A stretch of DNA of 64,000 nt from DAOTXR01 sp034435375 (GCA_034435375.1 DAOTXR010000031.1:12703-76702); one strand, 5' to 3'; shown: positions 25,066 to 34,494, numbered from the stretch's first letter. The notes: generated by a model not told the origin, from the letters alone. A program made the numbers and translations.

Positions 25066-26361
25066 ATGTTAGATATCCGTCTCATTCGGGAACAGCCAGA
25101 ACGGGTCAAGCAGGCCATGCGTGACCTCAACGATGAAGAGGCGATCTCGCGCATCGACCTGATCCTTGAGCTGGATGAGCGCCGCCGGGCGCTGCTCCAG
25201 GAGGTCGAGGACATGCGCGCCGAGCGCAACAAGTCCAGCAAGATCATTGGCTTCACCCGCGATCCCAAAGAGCGTGAGACCAAGATCGGGCAGATGAAGG
25301 CGCTGAGCGCGCGCCTGGAGAAGCTAGAGGCCGATCTGCGTGAGATCGAGGAGACTCTGGCCGAAGAAATGCTGTGGGTTCCCAACCTGCCTGCCGCTGA
25401 CGTGCCGATCGGCCCCGACGAGTCGCACAACGTCGTGCTCCGTCAGGAAGGCACGCTGCCCACCTTCGACTTTGAACCGCTGCCGCACTGGGACCTTGGC
25501 CTCATACTGGATGTCATCGACTTCGAGCGTGGAGCTAAGCTCTCCGGTTCGCGCTTTTACGTGCTTAAGGGGCTGGGAGCCCGTCTCCAGCGAGCGTTGA
25601 TCACCTGGATGCTGGATGTTCACACGAATGAGCACGGCTATACGGAAGTGTATCCCCCCTTTATGGTGCGCAGCCATTGCATGGTCGGGACAGGCAATCT
25701 GCCCAAGTTTGGCGAGAATCTCTACCACGACCATGAGGAGGATTTCTGGTGGGTGCCAACCGCTGAGGTGCCGGTGACCAACCTGCATCGCGACGAAATC
25801 CTGGACGGTGAAAAGCTGCCCTTGTACTACGTAGCCTACACGCCGTGCTTCCGCCGCGAGAAGATGAGCGCCGGGCGTGACGTGCGTGGCATCAAGCGTG
25901 GCCACCAGTTCGACAAAGTGGAGCTGGTCAAGATCGTGGCGGGCGATCCGGACGTGTCGGATCAAGAACACCACAAGCTGCTGGCCGATGCCGAGGACAT
26001 CGCGCGGCGATTGGGGCTGCCCTACCGCATTGTCCAGATGTGCACCGGCGATCTGAGCTTTGTAGCCGCCAAGAAGTACGACATCGAGGTGTGGGCTGCC
26101 GGATCGCAGGAGTGGCTGGAGGTGTCTTCGGTATCGAACTTTCACGATTTTCAGGCGCGGCGTATGAACCTGCGCTACCGTCCGGCCAAAGGCGAGAAGC
26201 CAGAGTTTGCCCATACGCTGAACGGGTCAGGGTTAGCACTGCCGCGAGTGATGATCGGCATCCTGGAGAACTACCAACAACGTGATGGCTCGGTGGTGAT
26301 CCCGGAGGTATTGCGCCCGTATATGGGGGGCGCGACGGTGATCCCGGTGCCGGAACGGTGA
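25066..26361 (+). CDS. serS: Seryl-tRNA synthetase
   Basis: A 431-residue class II aminoacyl-tRNA synthetase that charges tRNA-Ser with serine. The N-terminal coiled-coil arm (about 25-105) binds the long variable arm of tRNA-Ser. The catalytic domain shows the TAEVPV serine-binding motif, motif 2 (CFRREKMSAGRDVRG then HQFDKVE) and motif 3 (TLNGSGLALPRVMIGILENY). Length is typical of bacterial SerRS. The ATG at 25066 follows GGGGGAG at a good distance; the frame open to 24922 runs through the T-box terminator and was rejected. Regulated by the T-box leader. All core motifs are intact. Confidence 0.97.
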   Translation: MLDIRLIREQPERVKQAMRDLNDEEAISRIDLILELDERRRALLQEVEDMRAERNKSSKIIGFTRDPKERETKIGQMKALSARLEKLEADLREIEETLAEEMLWVPNLPAADVPIGPDESHNVVLRQEGTLPTFDFEPLPHWDLGLILDVIDFERGAKLSGSRFYVLKGLGARLQRALITWMLDVHTNEHGYTEVYPPFMVRSHCMVGTGNLPKFGENLYHDHEEDFWWVPTAEVPVTNLHRDEILDGEKLPLYYVAYTPCFRREKMSAGRDVRGIKRGHQFDKVELVKIVAGDPDVSDQEHHKLLADAEDIARRLGLPYRIVQMCTGDLSFVAAKKYDIEVWAAGSQEWLEVSSVSNFHDFQARRMNLRYRPAKGEKPEFAHTLNGSGLALPRVMIGILENYQQRDGSVVIPEVLRPYMGGATVIPVPER

Positions 26362-26963
26362 GACTTGCGGCGATTGGAGATGAGGCCGCGGAGGGGGATG
26401 AGCCGGCGAGAGTCTCCTCTGGCGATGTCTGTCTGGCCATCAAGTATGGCGCCGCTGCGCTTGGAACTGGGGGCTGATGCGCTGCCGGGCAGTGGAGTCC
26501 GCATTGCTGCCGTGCAGCACATCAACCTGTACGTCGGCGATCGGTCTGGATTGTTGGCGTGGCGGCGCTCCTGATCCTCCCCACGATTGACGACAGCGTG
26601 GTGTGGAGAGAGGCGCTCAGGCTGCGTTGCCATTCTCTCCCCAGGAGCTGATCGAAGACGCACGGGCCACGAAGACAGGATCGCGTCTCTTTTTGTCCTT
26701 CAATGCCTCACAGCCATGCTTTCCCACGCTCGCCATCCCTGCCCTGGCCCAATTTGGCGTATCAGCGGGCGGTTGCTACAATTGAACACTGCTATTTCGG
26801 CGAATCATGGTGAAGGCGCAGCACGCTGCGCCTCGACAGCCCTTCGGCCCTGCGTTGTGTTTCGTTGAGCATGGAATGGACAATGGGGATGCTGTGCGGT
26901 CAACGGTGAGGTTGACTGCAATCTGTAGACTAACAGCCGAAAAATTCGGCACGGAAGGCGATT
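26362..26963 (+). other. 602-bp gap without a convincing gene
   Basis: A 39-codon GTG frame overlaps the serS stop (GTGA at 26358-26361) and could be a peptide or remnant, but it has no recognisable content. A hydrophobic stretch (VWIVGVAALLILPTI) occurs in a frame without a start, near 26540-26590, and might be a relic. The right part holds the promoter of the PP2C gene and a GC-rich hairpin (26814-26822 with 26825-26833) in its leader. Confidence 0.4.
26754..26782 (+). promoter_or_regulatory. Promoter of the PP2C-FGE gene
   Basis: TTGGCG (26754-26759) and TACAAT (26777-26782) are 17 bp apart. The leader to the ATG at 26964 would be about 175 nt and contains the hairpin at 26814-26833. Confidence 0.7.
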
Positions 26964-29384
26964 ATGAGTCCTTCGAGACTGACCGCTGAGATCTGGCCCA
27001 TCACAGATGCCGGGCAAGCCGAGAGCAACCAGGACTATGTTCTCGTCTACCACCCCGGCGATGAGCAGCAGGCCCGCTATGCGGGCAGCCTGTACGTGGT
27101 GGCCGATGGAGAGGGGGGCGGCCAGCAGGGGCAGCTTGCCAGCCGCTATGCTGCTCAGAAAGTTATGCATGTCTACTATTCCAGCGACGAGCCTGACCTG
27201 GGCCTCCGCCTGCGCGAGGCGGTCCTGGCTGCCAATGCTGATCTGTTCGAATACGCCCGGCAACGCCCTGAGCTGGTCAAGTTAAGCACGACGTTCGTTG
27301 CTGCGGTGCTGCGAGGTGAGCAGATGCACGTCGCCTCCGTGGGTGACAGCCGCGCTTACCTCGTTCGCGACGGCCAGATCCGCCAGATCACCCGCGACCA
27401 CACCCTGGTGCAGCAGCTCCTGGAAGAAGGGGCCATCACGCCTGAGGAAGCCCGCGAGCACCCCCGGCGCGATGTGGTGCTCCGCACCATTGGGGCGCAG
27501 GCAGAAGTGACGGTGGACATTGTCGATCTGCGTCTGCGCCCTGACGACGTGATTGTGCTGTGTACGGATGGTCTGACGCAGGCCGTTCGAGATGACGAGA
27601 TCGCGCTGGTGGCGTCCTCCATGTCGCCACGGGACGCCGCCGAGGAGCTGATTCAGCGCGCCAAAGAGCGTGGCGGCAAGGATAACATCACCCTGGTAGC
27701 GGGCTTGGTGCGCGACGGCGCGCCGCTTGAGGTCGAAGTTCCCCACACATGGGACGGCCTGCCCCCTAGCTTTGAGGCCCAGCCGGCCCTGGCTGTGCCT
27801 CGCGCTGTTCGGCCTGAGCCGCCTGCTCCGCCCACTGAGCCTTCGCAGCCGACGGAGCATCTGGCCGAGACGGTGCGTGCACGTCGCATCACCTCTGAGG
27901 AGGCCGCGGCGGATGCCTGGCAGGAGGCAGCGCCCACGGCTCCGGAGGGATTGCCCGCGCCGCCTTACCAGCAGCCGGTGCAGCCTGCGCCACCCTATGG
28001 CGCTCCTGCGCAAGGATACCCTGCGCCGCAGCCGCCCTCGCCGCGAGCGCCCTATCCGCCGCAGCCCTATGGGCCACGCGGTGCGCCAGGCGGCTCTCCC
28101 TCTCCTCCTGGCTACGCCATTGATCCAGTGACCGGCCTGCCGCCGGTTCCCCCGCAGCCTGCCCAGCCTGGTCAGGCCCCTGGCTGGACTGGGCCACAGC
28201 CTGCCGGGGGATATGCGCCACGCATCTATCAACCCCCGGCCCAGCCGAACCTGCGCGTGCAGCGTCGTGGCGGAATCTCGCTAGGGGCGTTCGCCGTCGT
28301 GGGTTTGATAGCGATTATTATGACGGCGCTGATGGTCGTGATCTTGGTCAACCCCATGGGGTGGACTCTGCCTTTTATCGGTGGGGGCGAGGAGGAAGCC
28401 ACGAGTCCGGTTGTCGGGCAGCCAGTGACCCAGGCTGCGCTCACCCAGCCAGTGGTCGCACCGCCATCGACGGCGGCTGTCACGCCCACTCCCAGCGTCG
28501 AGCCGTCGCCCACTACGCCAGTGACGCCGCCAGGCATGGTATACATCGATGGCGGGCCGTTCACGCGCGGTGTGACAGACGAAGAGGCTCAGGCGGCGGC
28601 GCTGGCCTGCATCAATGAGACGGTTGACGACCCACAACGTCGCCAGTTCTGCCGCCCGGAAAACTTCGGTGATGCCAAGCCGGTTGAGGAGATCACGCTC
28701 AGCGCCTTCTTTATCGACCTGACCGAGGTGACGAACCAAGCCTATGCCGGATGTGTAGCTGCCGGGGTCTGCACGCCGCCAGAAAACGTCGAGTTCTACG
28801 ACGATCCGAACTTTGCGCAGCATCCCGTGGTCTATGTCACCTATGAGCAGGCTACCCAGTATTGTCAATGGGCCGGAAAGCGCCTGCCGACCGAGGCGGA
28901 GTGGGAGAAGGCGGCTCGCTGGGATCCGGCCAGCGGAGCCTCTTATGTGTATCCCTGGGGCAACACCTTCGAGGTGGGCCGCGCCAACACGCTTTCGGCG
29001 GGTCTGGGTGGCCTGAGCGCCGTGCAGGCTTTCCCACGCGACCTCAGCCCGTCGGGGGTGCTGGGCATGGCTGGCAACGCCAGGGAGTGGGTGCAGGACT
29101 GGTACTTTGGCAACTATGATGGCCTGGGGACGTTGAATCCGGTCCGCTTGGGGACACAGCCGCTGCCCGTGCCAGCGCGGGCGGCGCGTGGAGGCTCTTA
29201 CCAAGACCTCGATTCGATGTCGCGAGCGGGGCATCGTTTTGATGTGAATGCCGTAAGTGCGGCTCCCTGGCTGAGTTTCCGGTGTGTGGCTGAAGTGGCG
29301 GGCGCTGCACCTCCTGCCGCCCCGACTGATGAGACGCCCGTGGTGGTGCCGACGCCCACGCCGACCAACACCCCTGTCCCTTAA
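26964..29384 (+). CDS. PP2C-type protein phosphatase fused through a membrane helix to an FGE/SUMF1-like domain
   Basis: An 806-residue fusion. Residues 5-250 are a PPM/PP2C Ser/Thr phosphatase. The metal-site aspartates are present: D24 in SNQD, D48 in VADGEGGG (Glu where most have Met), Asp in CTDGL, and GGKDNIT, plus VGDSRAYL. A Pro/Gln-rich cytoplasmic linker (about 265-430) and one membrane helix (about 437-462) follow. The outside part has a Thr/Pro linker and a formylglycine-generating-enzyme-like domain (about 520-795; VTNQAYAG, RLPTEAEWEKAAR, GMAGNAREWVQDW, SFRCV). The catalytic Cys pair of true FGEs is absent, so this domain more likely binds a ligand. GGAAGG precedes the ATG. Confidence 0.92.
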   Translation: MSPSRLTAEIWPITDAGQAESNQDYVLVYHPGDEQQARYAGSLYVVADGEGGGQQGQLASRYAAQKVMHVYYSSDEPDLGLRLREAVLAANADLFEYARQRPELVKLSTTFVAAVLRGEQMHVASVGDSRAYLVRDGQIRQITRDHTLVQQLLEEGAITPEEAREHPRRDVVLRTIGAQAEVTVDIVDLRLRPDDVIVLCTDGLTQAVRDDEIALVASSMSPRDAAEELIQRAKERGGKDNITLVAGLVRDGAPLEVEVPHTWDGLPPSFEAQPALAVPRAVRPEPPAPPTEPSQPTEHLAETVRARRITSEEAAADAWQEAAPTAPEGLPAPPYQQPVQPAPPYGAPAQGYPAPQPPSPRAPYPPQPYGPRGAPGGSPSPPGYAIDPVTGLPPVPPQPAQPGQAPGWTGPQPAGGYAPRIYQPPAQPNLRVQRRGGISLGAFAVVGLIAIIMTALMVVILVNPMGWTLPFIGGGEEEATSPVVGQPVTQAALTQPVVAPPSTAAVTPTPSVEPSPTTPVTPPGMVYIDGGPFTRGVTDEEAQAAALACINETVDDPQRRQFCRPENFGDAKPVEEITLSAFFIDLTEVTNQAYAGCVAAGVCTPPENVEFYDDPNFAQHPVVYVTYEQATQYCQWAGKRLPTEAEWEKAARWDPASGASYVYPWGNTFEVGRANTLSAGLGGLSAVQAFPRDLSPSGVLGMAGNAREWVQDWYFGNYDGLGTLNPVRLGTQPLPVPARAARGGSYQDLDSMSRAGHRFDVNAVSAAPWLSFRCVAEVAGAAPPAAPTDETPVVVPTPTPTNTPVP

Positions 29385-29558
29385 AAGGCCCAGGGGCTTT
29401 CCCAATGTCATGGGGTGGGACATACGCGATCTCTGAGGGTCAGACGTATCGCTTCAGACCGGATGGATCGGCGGCTGTCAGCTTGTGGCCATGTCATTCG
29501 TAAAGGTCAACGCAATCAACATCAGACTTCATTGAGAGGGGAAAGGAAGACGATCGAA

Positions 29559-31991
29559 ATGCAGTATATGCACGTCACCACGTTCGAATGGGCCATGGTG
29601 CTCACCGTGATGGGCACCGCTGTCCTGGCTCTCGTCTATGCCGCACTGTTGGCCCGGCAGATTCTCGCCTACGACAAGGGCACCGAGAAGATGCAGGCCA
29701 TCTGGCAGGACATTAAAAAGGGCGCCAACGCCTATCTCCGTACCCAGCTTAGAACCATCGTTGTCCTGATCTTCTTCCTGACGCTGCTGATGTTCTTCAG
29801 TGTGTACCTGGTGCGGCCTACGCCGGAAGCGCAGGAGATGTTCGGGGCCAATGCGCGCATCATCATCGCCTTTGCTCGCGCAGGGGCTTTCCTGCTTGGC
29901 TCCACCTTCTCAGCGACAGTCGGGTTCATTGGCATGAACATGGCGGTCGAGGGCAACGTGCGGGTCGCTGCGGCGTCGCGTGTCAGCTACCAGGAGGCGC
30001 TCAAGATTGCCTACCGCTCTGGGACGATCACTGGCATGTTGACCGACGGTCTGGGCCTGTTGGGCGGCACAGCGATTTTTATGATCTTTGGCAAGGCTTC
30101 GCCTGACGTGCTGCTTGGTTTTGGCTTTGGCGGCACGCTGCTGGCGCTGTTCATGCGTGTGGGTGGGGGCATCTACACCAAGGCGGCTGATGTGGGCGCG
30201 GACCTGGTCGGCAAGGTGGAAGCGGGCATGGAAGAGGACGACCCGCGCAACGCTGCCGTGATTGCCGACCTGGTAGGCGACAATGTGGGCGACTGCGCTG
30301 GGATGGCTGCCGACATCTTCGAGAGCTACGAGGTGACGGTGGTCTCCAGCCTGATCCTCGGCTTGGCGCTGGCTCAGATCACGGGCAACCTCCATTGGAT
30401 CATCATCCCCCTGCTGATCCGCGGCGTGGGCGTGGTCAGCTCGATCATCGGGACGTATGCCGTTGCGTTGTGGAGGGGCGTCGATGCTGAGGATGCGATG
30501 TACAAGAGCTACGAGCTGTCGAGCGCCATCACCATCACCTCAGCCTTCCTGCTCAGCTACTTCTATGCCGGCGACCTACGCATGGGCGTGCTGAATGCCA
30601 TCGGCGTGGCGCTGGCCGTGGCCTTCAATCCGTTGACTTCCTACGCGACCAGTGCGGCCAGCTCGCGTGTGCGGCATATCTCCAGCGCCACGCGCTTTGG
30701 CCCAGCGCTGGTGATCCTGGAGGGGATGAGCCTGGGATACCTCTCCAGTGTGTGGGCAGTGACGGTCATCATCGTCAGTCTGGCAGCATCGATCCTGATC
30801 TACTCGGCAGGGTTGCCGGATGCCATCCGGACCATTGTCCTGTATGCCGCGATTGTTATCGGCGTGGTTGGCGGCATTGTGCAGTGGATTCGGCACAAGA
30901 TCTGGATCGATGGGCTGATCTTCCTGATGTGGACGCTGGTGGTTGGGTTCTTCCTCTACAGCATGAATTCCACTGGAGAGAACGCCTTCACCTACATCCT
31001 GTTTGGCGTGTCGATGATCGGCGTCGGTATGCTGTCGCACACTGGCAACAATGTGTCTATGGACACCTTCGGCCCCATCTCAGACAACGCCAACGGCATC
31101 GGCGAGGTGGCTGGGATGGAGCCGCAGCAGCGCCAGATCATGGCTGACCTGGACGCCGCCGGCAACACCACCAAGGCCATCACCAAGGGGGTAGCGATTG
31201 GCTCGGCGGTGATCGCGGCGCTGTCGCTGTATGGAGCCTTCTTCACCGACATCAAGCGTGTGTGGCCCACCGACCTGCGCGGCCCATTCCAGGAAGTGAT
31301 CAACCTATCCAACCCGACGGTGTTTGTAGGGCTGCTGATCGGCGGGATGCTGCCTCTGTTGTTCGGTGGTCTGCTGATCAAGGCCGTCAATCGTGCTGCC
31401 TCGCAGATGATGGCCGAAGTGCGCCGCCAGCTGCGTATCCCAGCCATCTGGGAGGGCAAGCAAAAGCCCGACTACAGCCGTGCCGTCGAGATCAGCACGC
31501 GGGCTGCCCAGGCCGAACTGGTGCCGATTGGCCTGATTGCTGTACTTGCGCCGGTAGTAGTCGGCCTGCTGCTCAAAGAACAGGCGCTTGGCTCATTTCT
31601 GGCTGGGATCATCGTCAGTGGGCAGCTGCTGGCCGTGTTCATGGCCAATGCGGGCGGCGCGTGGGACAATGCCAAGAAGCATGTTGAAGATGGCAACTTT
31701 GGCGGCAAGGGCACGGCCAACCATGCGGCTTCGGTGGTAGGCGACATCGTAGGCGATCCGCTCAAAGACACGGCTGGCCCGGCGCTGAACCCCATGATCA
31801 AGGTGATGAACCTGGTGGGGCTGATCATGGCTCCCATCGTTGTGGAGTTTGCGGGATTCTCGTGGGTTATCGTGGCGATAGTCGTGGTGGGCATCGTAAC
31901 GATTGTGTGGGCCATCCGCCGCTCTGACCGCCCGGTGGTGCTGGTGGAGGACGAGGGAACGCAGGTCTTCGAGGCTGTCTCAGCAGATTGA
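29559..31991 (+). CDS. hppA: Membrane-bound H+-translocating pyrophosphatase, K+-independent type
   Basis: An 810-residue integral membrane protein with about 16 helices. It couples PPi hydrolysis to proton export. Signature motifs are present: DVGADLVGKVE and EEDDPRN followed by DLVGDNVGDCAG, and at the end DNAKKHVE and GDPLKDTAGPALNP. The sequence GNTTKAITKG has Lys where K+-dependent enzymes have Ala, marking the K+-independent, H+-pumping group. The ATG at 29559 has AAGGAAG upstream and starts just before the first helix; the frame open to 29415 lacks this. It follows the PP2C gene by 174 bp; whether they share a transcript is unclear. Confidence 0.95.
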   Translation: MQYMHVTTFEWAMVLTVMGTAVLALVYAALLARQILAYDKGTEKMQAIWQDIKKGANAYLRTQLRTIVVLIFFLTLLMFFSVYLVRPTPEAQEMFGANARIIIAFARAGAFLLGSTFSATVGFIGMNMAVEGNVRVAAASRVSYQEALKIAYRSGTITGMLTDGLGLLGGTAIFMIFGKASPDVLLGFGFGGTLLALFMRVGGGIYTKAADVGADLVGKVEAGMEEDDPRNAAVIADLVGDNVGDCAGMAADIFESYEVTVVSSLILGLALAQITGNLHWIIIPLLIRGVGVVSSIIGTYAVALWRGVDAEDAMYKSYELSSAITITSAFLLSYFYAGDLRMGVLNAIGVALAVAFNPLTSYATSAASSRVRHISSATRFGPALVILEGMSLGYLSSVWAVTVIIVSLAASILIYSAGLPDAIRTIVLYAAIVIGVVGGIVQWIRHKIWIDGLIFLMWTLVVGFFLYSMNSTGENAFTYILFGVSMIGVGMLSHTGNNVSMDTFGPISDNANGIGEVAGMEPQQRQIMADLDAAGNTTKAITKGVAIGSAVIAALSLYGAFFTDIKRVWPTDLRGPFQEVINLSNPTVFVGLLIGGMLPLLFGGLLIKAVNRAASQMMAEVRRQLRIPAIWEGKQKPDYSRAVEISTRAAQAELVPIGLIAVLAPVVVGLLLKEQALGSFLAGIIVSGQLLAVFMANAGGAWDNAKKHVEDGNFGGKGTANHAASVVGDIVGDPLKDTAGPALNPMIKVMNLVGLIMAPIVVEFAGFSWVIVAIVVVGIVTIVWAIRRSDRPVVLVEDEGTQVFEAVSAD

Positions 31992-32022
31992 GTCTGGCGG
32001 AGACGCTCAGAACGATCCATAG

Positions 32023-32059
32023 GCAGGGGGCGACTCTACCTAGTGAAGTCGCCCCCTGC
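32023..32059 (+). terminator. Terminator hairpin between hppA and the converging lipoprotein gene
   Basis: A 13-bp perfect stem (32023-32035 with 32047-32059) with an 11-nt loop lies between two converging genes. It has no clear T-run on either side and could serve both transcripts. Confidence 0.6.
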
Positions 32060-32120
32060 GATTCAGAGAGCGGCGTTTCCCCTTGTCTTCGCCAACTTTA
32101 CTTCCTCACTTCTTGGCGCT

Positions 32121-34004
32121 TCAGCACCCGCTGTTGTGAAACTGCTCGGTGAGCAACCGGGCCAGCGTCAAGCCGCTGTTGATCGGCACCCAATCCCAGT
32201 CGGGCGCGTCGCCGGGGTAGCGATGCACCCACCACATGTACTCCATCAGGTATTTGGCTGGCTCGCAGCGGCTCCCACTCAACGGCCTGCCGCGAAAGGT
32301 ATACTGGGGAGCGCGGAAATCGACGATATGGCCCATCTCGTGCGCCCAGCGGCTGTTCAATGCGCCAGGATAGCCCAGCAGCACATTGGCTACCTCGTTC
32401 TGTGCGACGAGCAGTTCGTTGCCCGTGCCATTGTCAGGCACCAGGAAGCCCTGCTGGAGGGCTGCGCTGATGCGGATCGTCAGCGGACCGCGCCCGCCAT
32501 AGGTGGCGTCAAGGATGATCGCGGCTTCCAGGTCGCTGAAGAGGTGGCCGGAGCGATAGGGGATCAACAAGGCGTCGCGCACCTCCTGAGGGTCAGGCAT
32601 TTGGTTGAATGCGCCGTTGAGGGCAATGTCGCTTGCCAGGAACTGCTGTAAGCTTTGCTCGTCGATCGTTACCTGCCCATCGATCAACGCCTGGAGGAAG
32701 CGCTCACGCCGGACATCCACCGTGCCGGAGTCGGGGAAGTGCACGAAGGGCGGCGTGCTGGGCTGCCATGCCTGAATCTGGTCTCGGGTGCGGTTGTCCC
32801 ACGTGACGAGCCGCATGTCGCCGCCAAACGAGCGGGCCGCTGCCTGGAAGTCAGCCATGCGTCCCCAGAAGAAGGCTAGGCCGCGCGTGTAGAAGTCCTC
32901 GATCAGGGTGATCATCGGATCGGGCAGTATCTGCCCCCAACGGCGATAGTACGAGAATCCGTAGTGGTAGAACTGCTCGCCGTCAGGCCCTCGCTGAATC
33001 CACACACCGGGGGCGTCGCGAACATTGAGGAAGTAACCGGTGCTTGCCTCGAACACGTCGCCGGTGGTCTCGTCCAGCCAGCCGATCACCTGCTGCTCGC
33101 CGCTTTGCACATCGATGGTGAGGTAGCCGACACGTTTGATCAACTCGCCGTTGTGCTCCTCCACGGAAGTGATCAGTGCATTGCCGATTGGGTACACGTC
33201 GCCACTGCGCAGGGCCTCGATCGCGCGCAGATCGGTATCCAGAAAGGCCGCATCGTCGCCCTCGACGAAGCGTTGCCAGCGGGCTGTCAGGTCTCGATCG
33301 AAGAGCGCCGACTCGTCACGGGATAGCGCCCCGATCTGCTCACGGATGGCTCCATAACGGATCGGAGCAGGGTCGAAGGCGGGCAGGATCAGATGGAATG
33401 CCTCGCCAGGGGCCGCCTCGACTGATAAAGGGTCTGCTGCGGCGCTGTTGCCAACACGGTGGACTTCGTGCGCAATCACGAACGGCGAACCATCGAACAA
33501 CAAGGTTTGCAGGCCGTAGGCAGCCAGATCGAGCGCCAGGTTGGCCGGCAGACTTTTGGGCAGACGAACGTTGACGTATGCTCCCTCTGGCAACGCTAGG
33601 TATTCGCTGCGAATCCAGGCCCACTCGCCGGGCCGCAGCTCCTGGCCGGACCAACGTTCCATGGCTGCTTCGAATTCGCCCAGCCCAGACTCATACACGA
33701 TCAGGTACACACCAGGAGCCAAGCCCTCAAAAGCAAAACGGCCCTGTGCGTCGGTGCGGACAGACGGGCCGATCAGGCGGCAGGGCGAAAGAGCCTGGCG
33801 GGCATCATCGGCTGCCATGACTTGGCACAGCGCAACGCCGCGATCGATGACGTTCACATCGTCGCTTGAGGGAACCAGAGCGCCCCGAATTGAGGCTGTG
33901 GCGAGCAGGGGGGGAGGGGACAGAGAGTTGTCAGCCAGGTTGCCACGGCAACCTGCCAAAGCCAGCCCTATGATGAGGATTGGCGGCGCGAGTCGTGTAA
34001 ACAT
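32121..34004 (-). CDS. Lipoprotein with zincin-like HExxH domain
   Basis: A 627-residue lipoprotein with lipobox LALAGC. A carboxypeptidase-regulatory-like beta domain (about 35-125) contains TDAQGRFAFEGLAPGVYLIVYE. A long middle region is of unknown fold. The C-terminal region carries RWAHEMGHIVDFR (H555-E-x-x-H559), the zinc signature of metallopeptidases, and a nearby acidic ligand is plausible. Substrate unknown. The ATG at 34004 has no Shine-Dalgarno sequence, and a promoter ends seven bases before it, suggesting a leaderless mRNA. Upstream in-frame codons lack a ribosome site. Confidence 0.83.
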   Translation of the reverse strand: MFTRLAPPILIIGLALAGCRGNLADNSLSPPPLLATASIRGALVPSSDDVNVIDRGVALCQVMAADDARQALSPCRLIGPSVRTDAQGRFAFEGLAPGVYLIVYESGLGEFEAAMERWSGQELRPGEWAWIRSEYLALPEGAYVNVRLPKSLPANLALDLAAYGLQTLLFDGSPFVIAHEVHRVGNSAAADPLSVEAAPGEAFHLILPAFDPAPIRYGAIREQIGALSRDESALFDRDLTARWQRFVEGDDAAFLDTDLRAIEALRSGDVYPIGNALITSVEEHNGELIKRVGYLTIDVQSGEQQVIGWLDETTGDVFEASTGYFLNVRDAPGVWIQRGPDGEQFYHYGFSYYRRWGQILPDPMITLIEDFYTRGLAFFWGRMADFQAAARSFGGDMRLVTWDNRTRDQIQAWQPSTPPFVHFPDSGTVDVRRERFLQALIDGQVTIDEQSLQQFLASDIALNGAFNQMPDPQEVRDALLIPYRSGHLFSDLEAAIILDATYGGRGPLTIRISAALQQGFLVPDNGTGNELLVAQNEVANVLLGYPGALNSRWAHEMGHIVDFRAPQYTFRGRPLSGSRCEPAKYLMEYMWWVHRYPGDAPDWDWVPINSGLTLARLLTEQFHNSGC

Positions 34005-34011
34005 AGCGCAG

Positions 34012-34040
34012 ATTGTAAACGGTGAGGCGGGGAATGTGTA
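34012..34040 (-). promoter_or_regulatory. Promoter abutting the start codon (leaderless transcript)
   Basis: On the minus strand TACACA (34035-34040) and TACAAT (34012-34017) are 17 bp apart. Only seven bases separate the -10 box from the ATG at 34004, so transcription should begin at or next to the start codon. Confidence 0.55.
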
Positions 34041-34044
34041 GGCC

Positions 34045-34076
34045 AAAAGGGGGCCGCCCGAAGTGCGGGCGGCCCC
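34045..34076 (-). terminator. Terminator of the 46-residue membrane protein gene
   Basis: An 11-bp perfect GC-rich stem (34050-34060 with 34066-34076) with a 5-nt loop; on the minus strand TTTT (34045-34048) follows. It lies 16 bp past the stop of the small gene. Confidence 0.75.
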
Positions 34077-34091
34077 TCAGCACGCTATAAC

Positions 34092-34232
34092 CTATCGACG
34101 GTAACGCGAACGTTCCTCGATTACGATCACCGGCGCTAACTGGGGCTGGGCGTGTTGAACTGTCTCTCTGCGGATCACGTTCAACATAGCAACCAGCGCG
34201 AATACCATCACAACTGCCACTACTGCACCCAT
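34092..34232 (-). CDS. 46-residue membrane protein
   Basis: A short gene with a complete transcription unit: promoter at 34303-34331, AAAGGCGG ahead of the ATG at 34232, and a strong terminator after the stop. The product starts MGAVVAVVMVFALVAMLNVI, a single hydrophobic helix, and ends in a basic tail (EERSRYRR). No family recognised. Its position between the histidine kinase and the zincin lipoprotein gives no clear functional hint, as each neighbour has its own signals. Confidence 0.68.
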   Translation of the reverse strand: MGAVVAVVMVFALVAMLNVIRRETVQHAQPQLAPVIVIEERSRYRR

Positions 34233-34302
34233 CGTCGTCCGCCTTTCATCTGCTCAAGTCCACCCTTCAACCGTCTTCCGATACTTCGCTGCATTAAACA
34301 AA

Positions 34303-34331
34303 AGTGTAACGTGCATTGCATGGCTATTCAA
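34303..34331 (-). promoter_or_regulatory. Promoter of the 46-residue protein gene
   Basis: On the minus strand TTGAAT (34326-34331) and TACACT (34303-34308) are 17 bp apart. The leader is about 65 nt. Confidence 0.65.
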
Positions 34332-34460
34332 CCCATCCAAAGTACCAGACGATCAGAAATACATTAGAAACGCTGCCTGAAGCGGCTGTCCCAGGCGGGC
34401 CTGCTCTGAGCCGGGGCAAAGGCGGCGTATGATGTGGCTTCCTGGTGTGGTGAAGTTATC

Positions 34461-34494
34461 GAAACAAAAACAAAGGGCGCACTACAATGCGCCC
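34461..34494 (-). terminator. Terminator of the FHA-GAF histidine kinase gene
   Basis: A 7-bp stem (34475-34481 with 34488-34494); on the minus strand it is followed by TTTGTTTTTGTTTC. It lies 35 bp past the stop at 34529. Confidence 0.82.

Noticed and set aside
26360..26479. GTG-started 39-codon frame overlapping the serS stop
   Set aside because: The overlap is suggestive of coupling, but there is no ribosome site and no recognisable content; left as part of the gap description.
28281..29423. 380-codon minus-strand frame opposite the PP2C-FGE gene
   Set aside because: Arg/His-rich antisense translation without domain signals.
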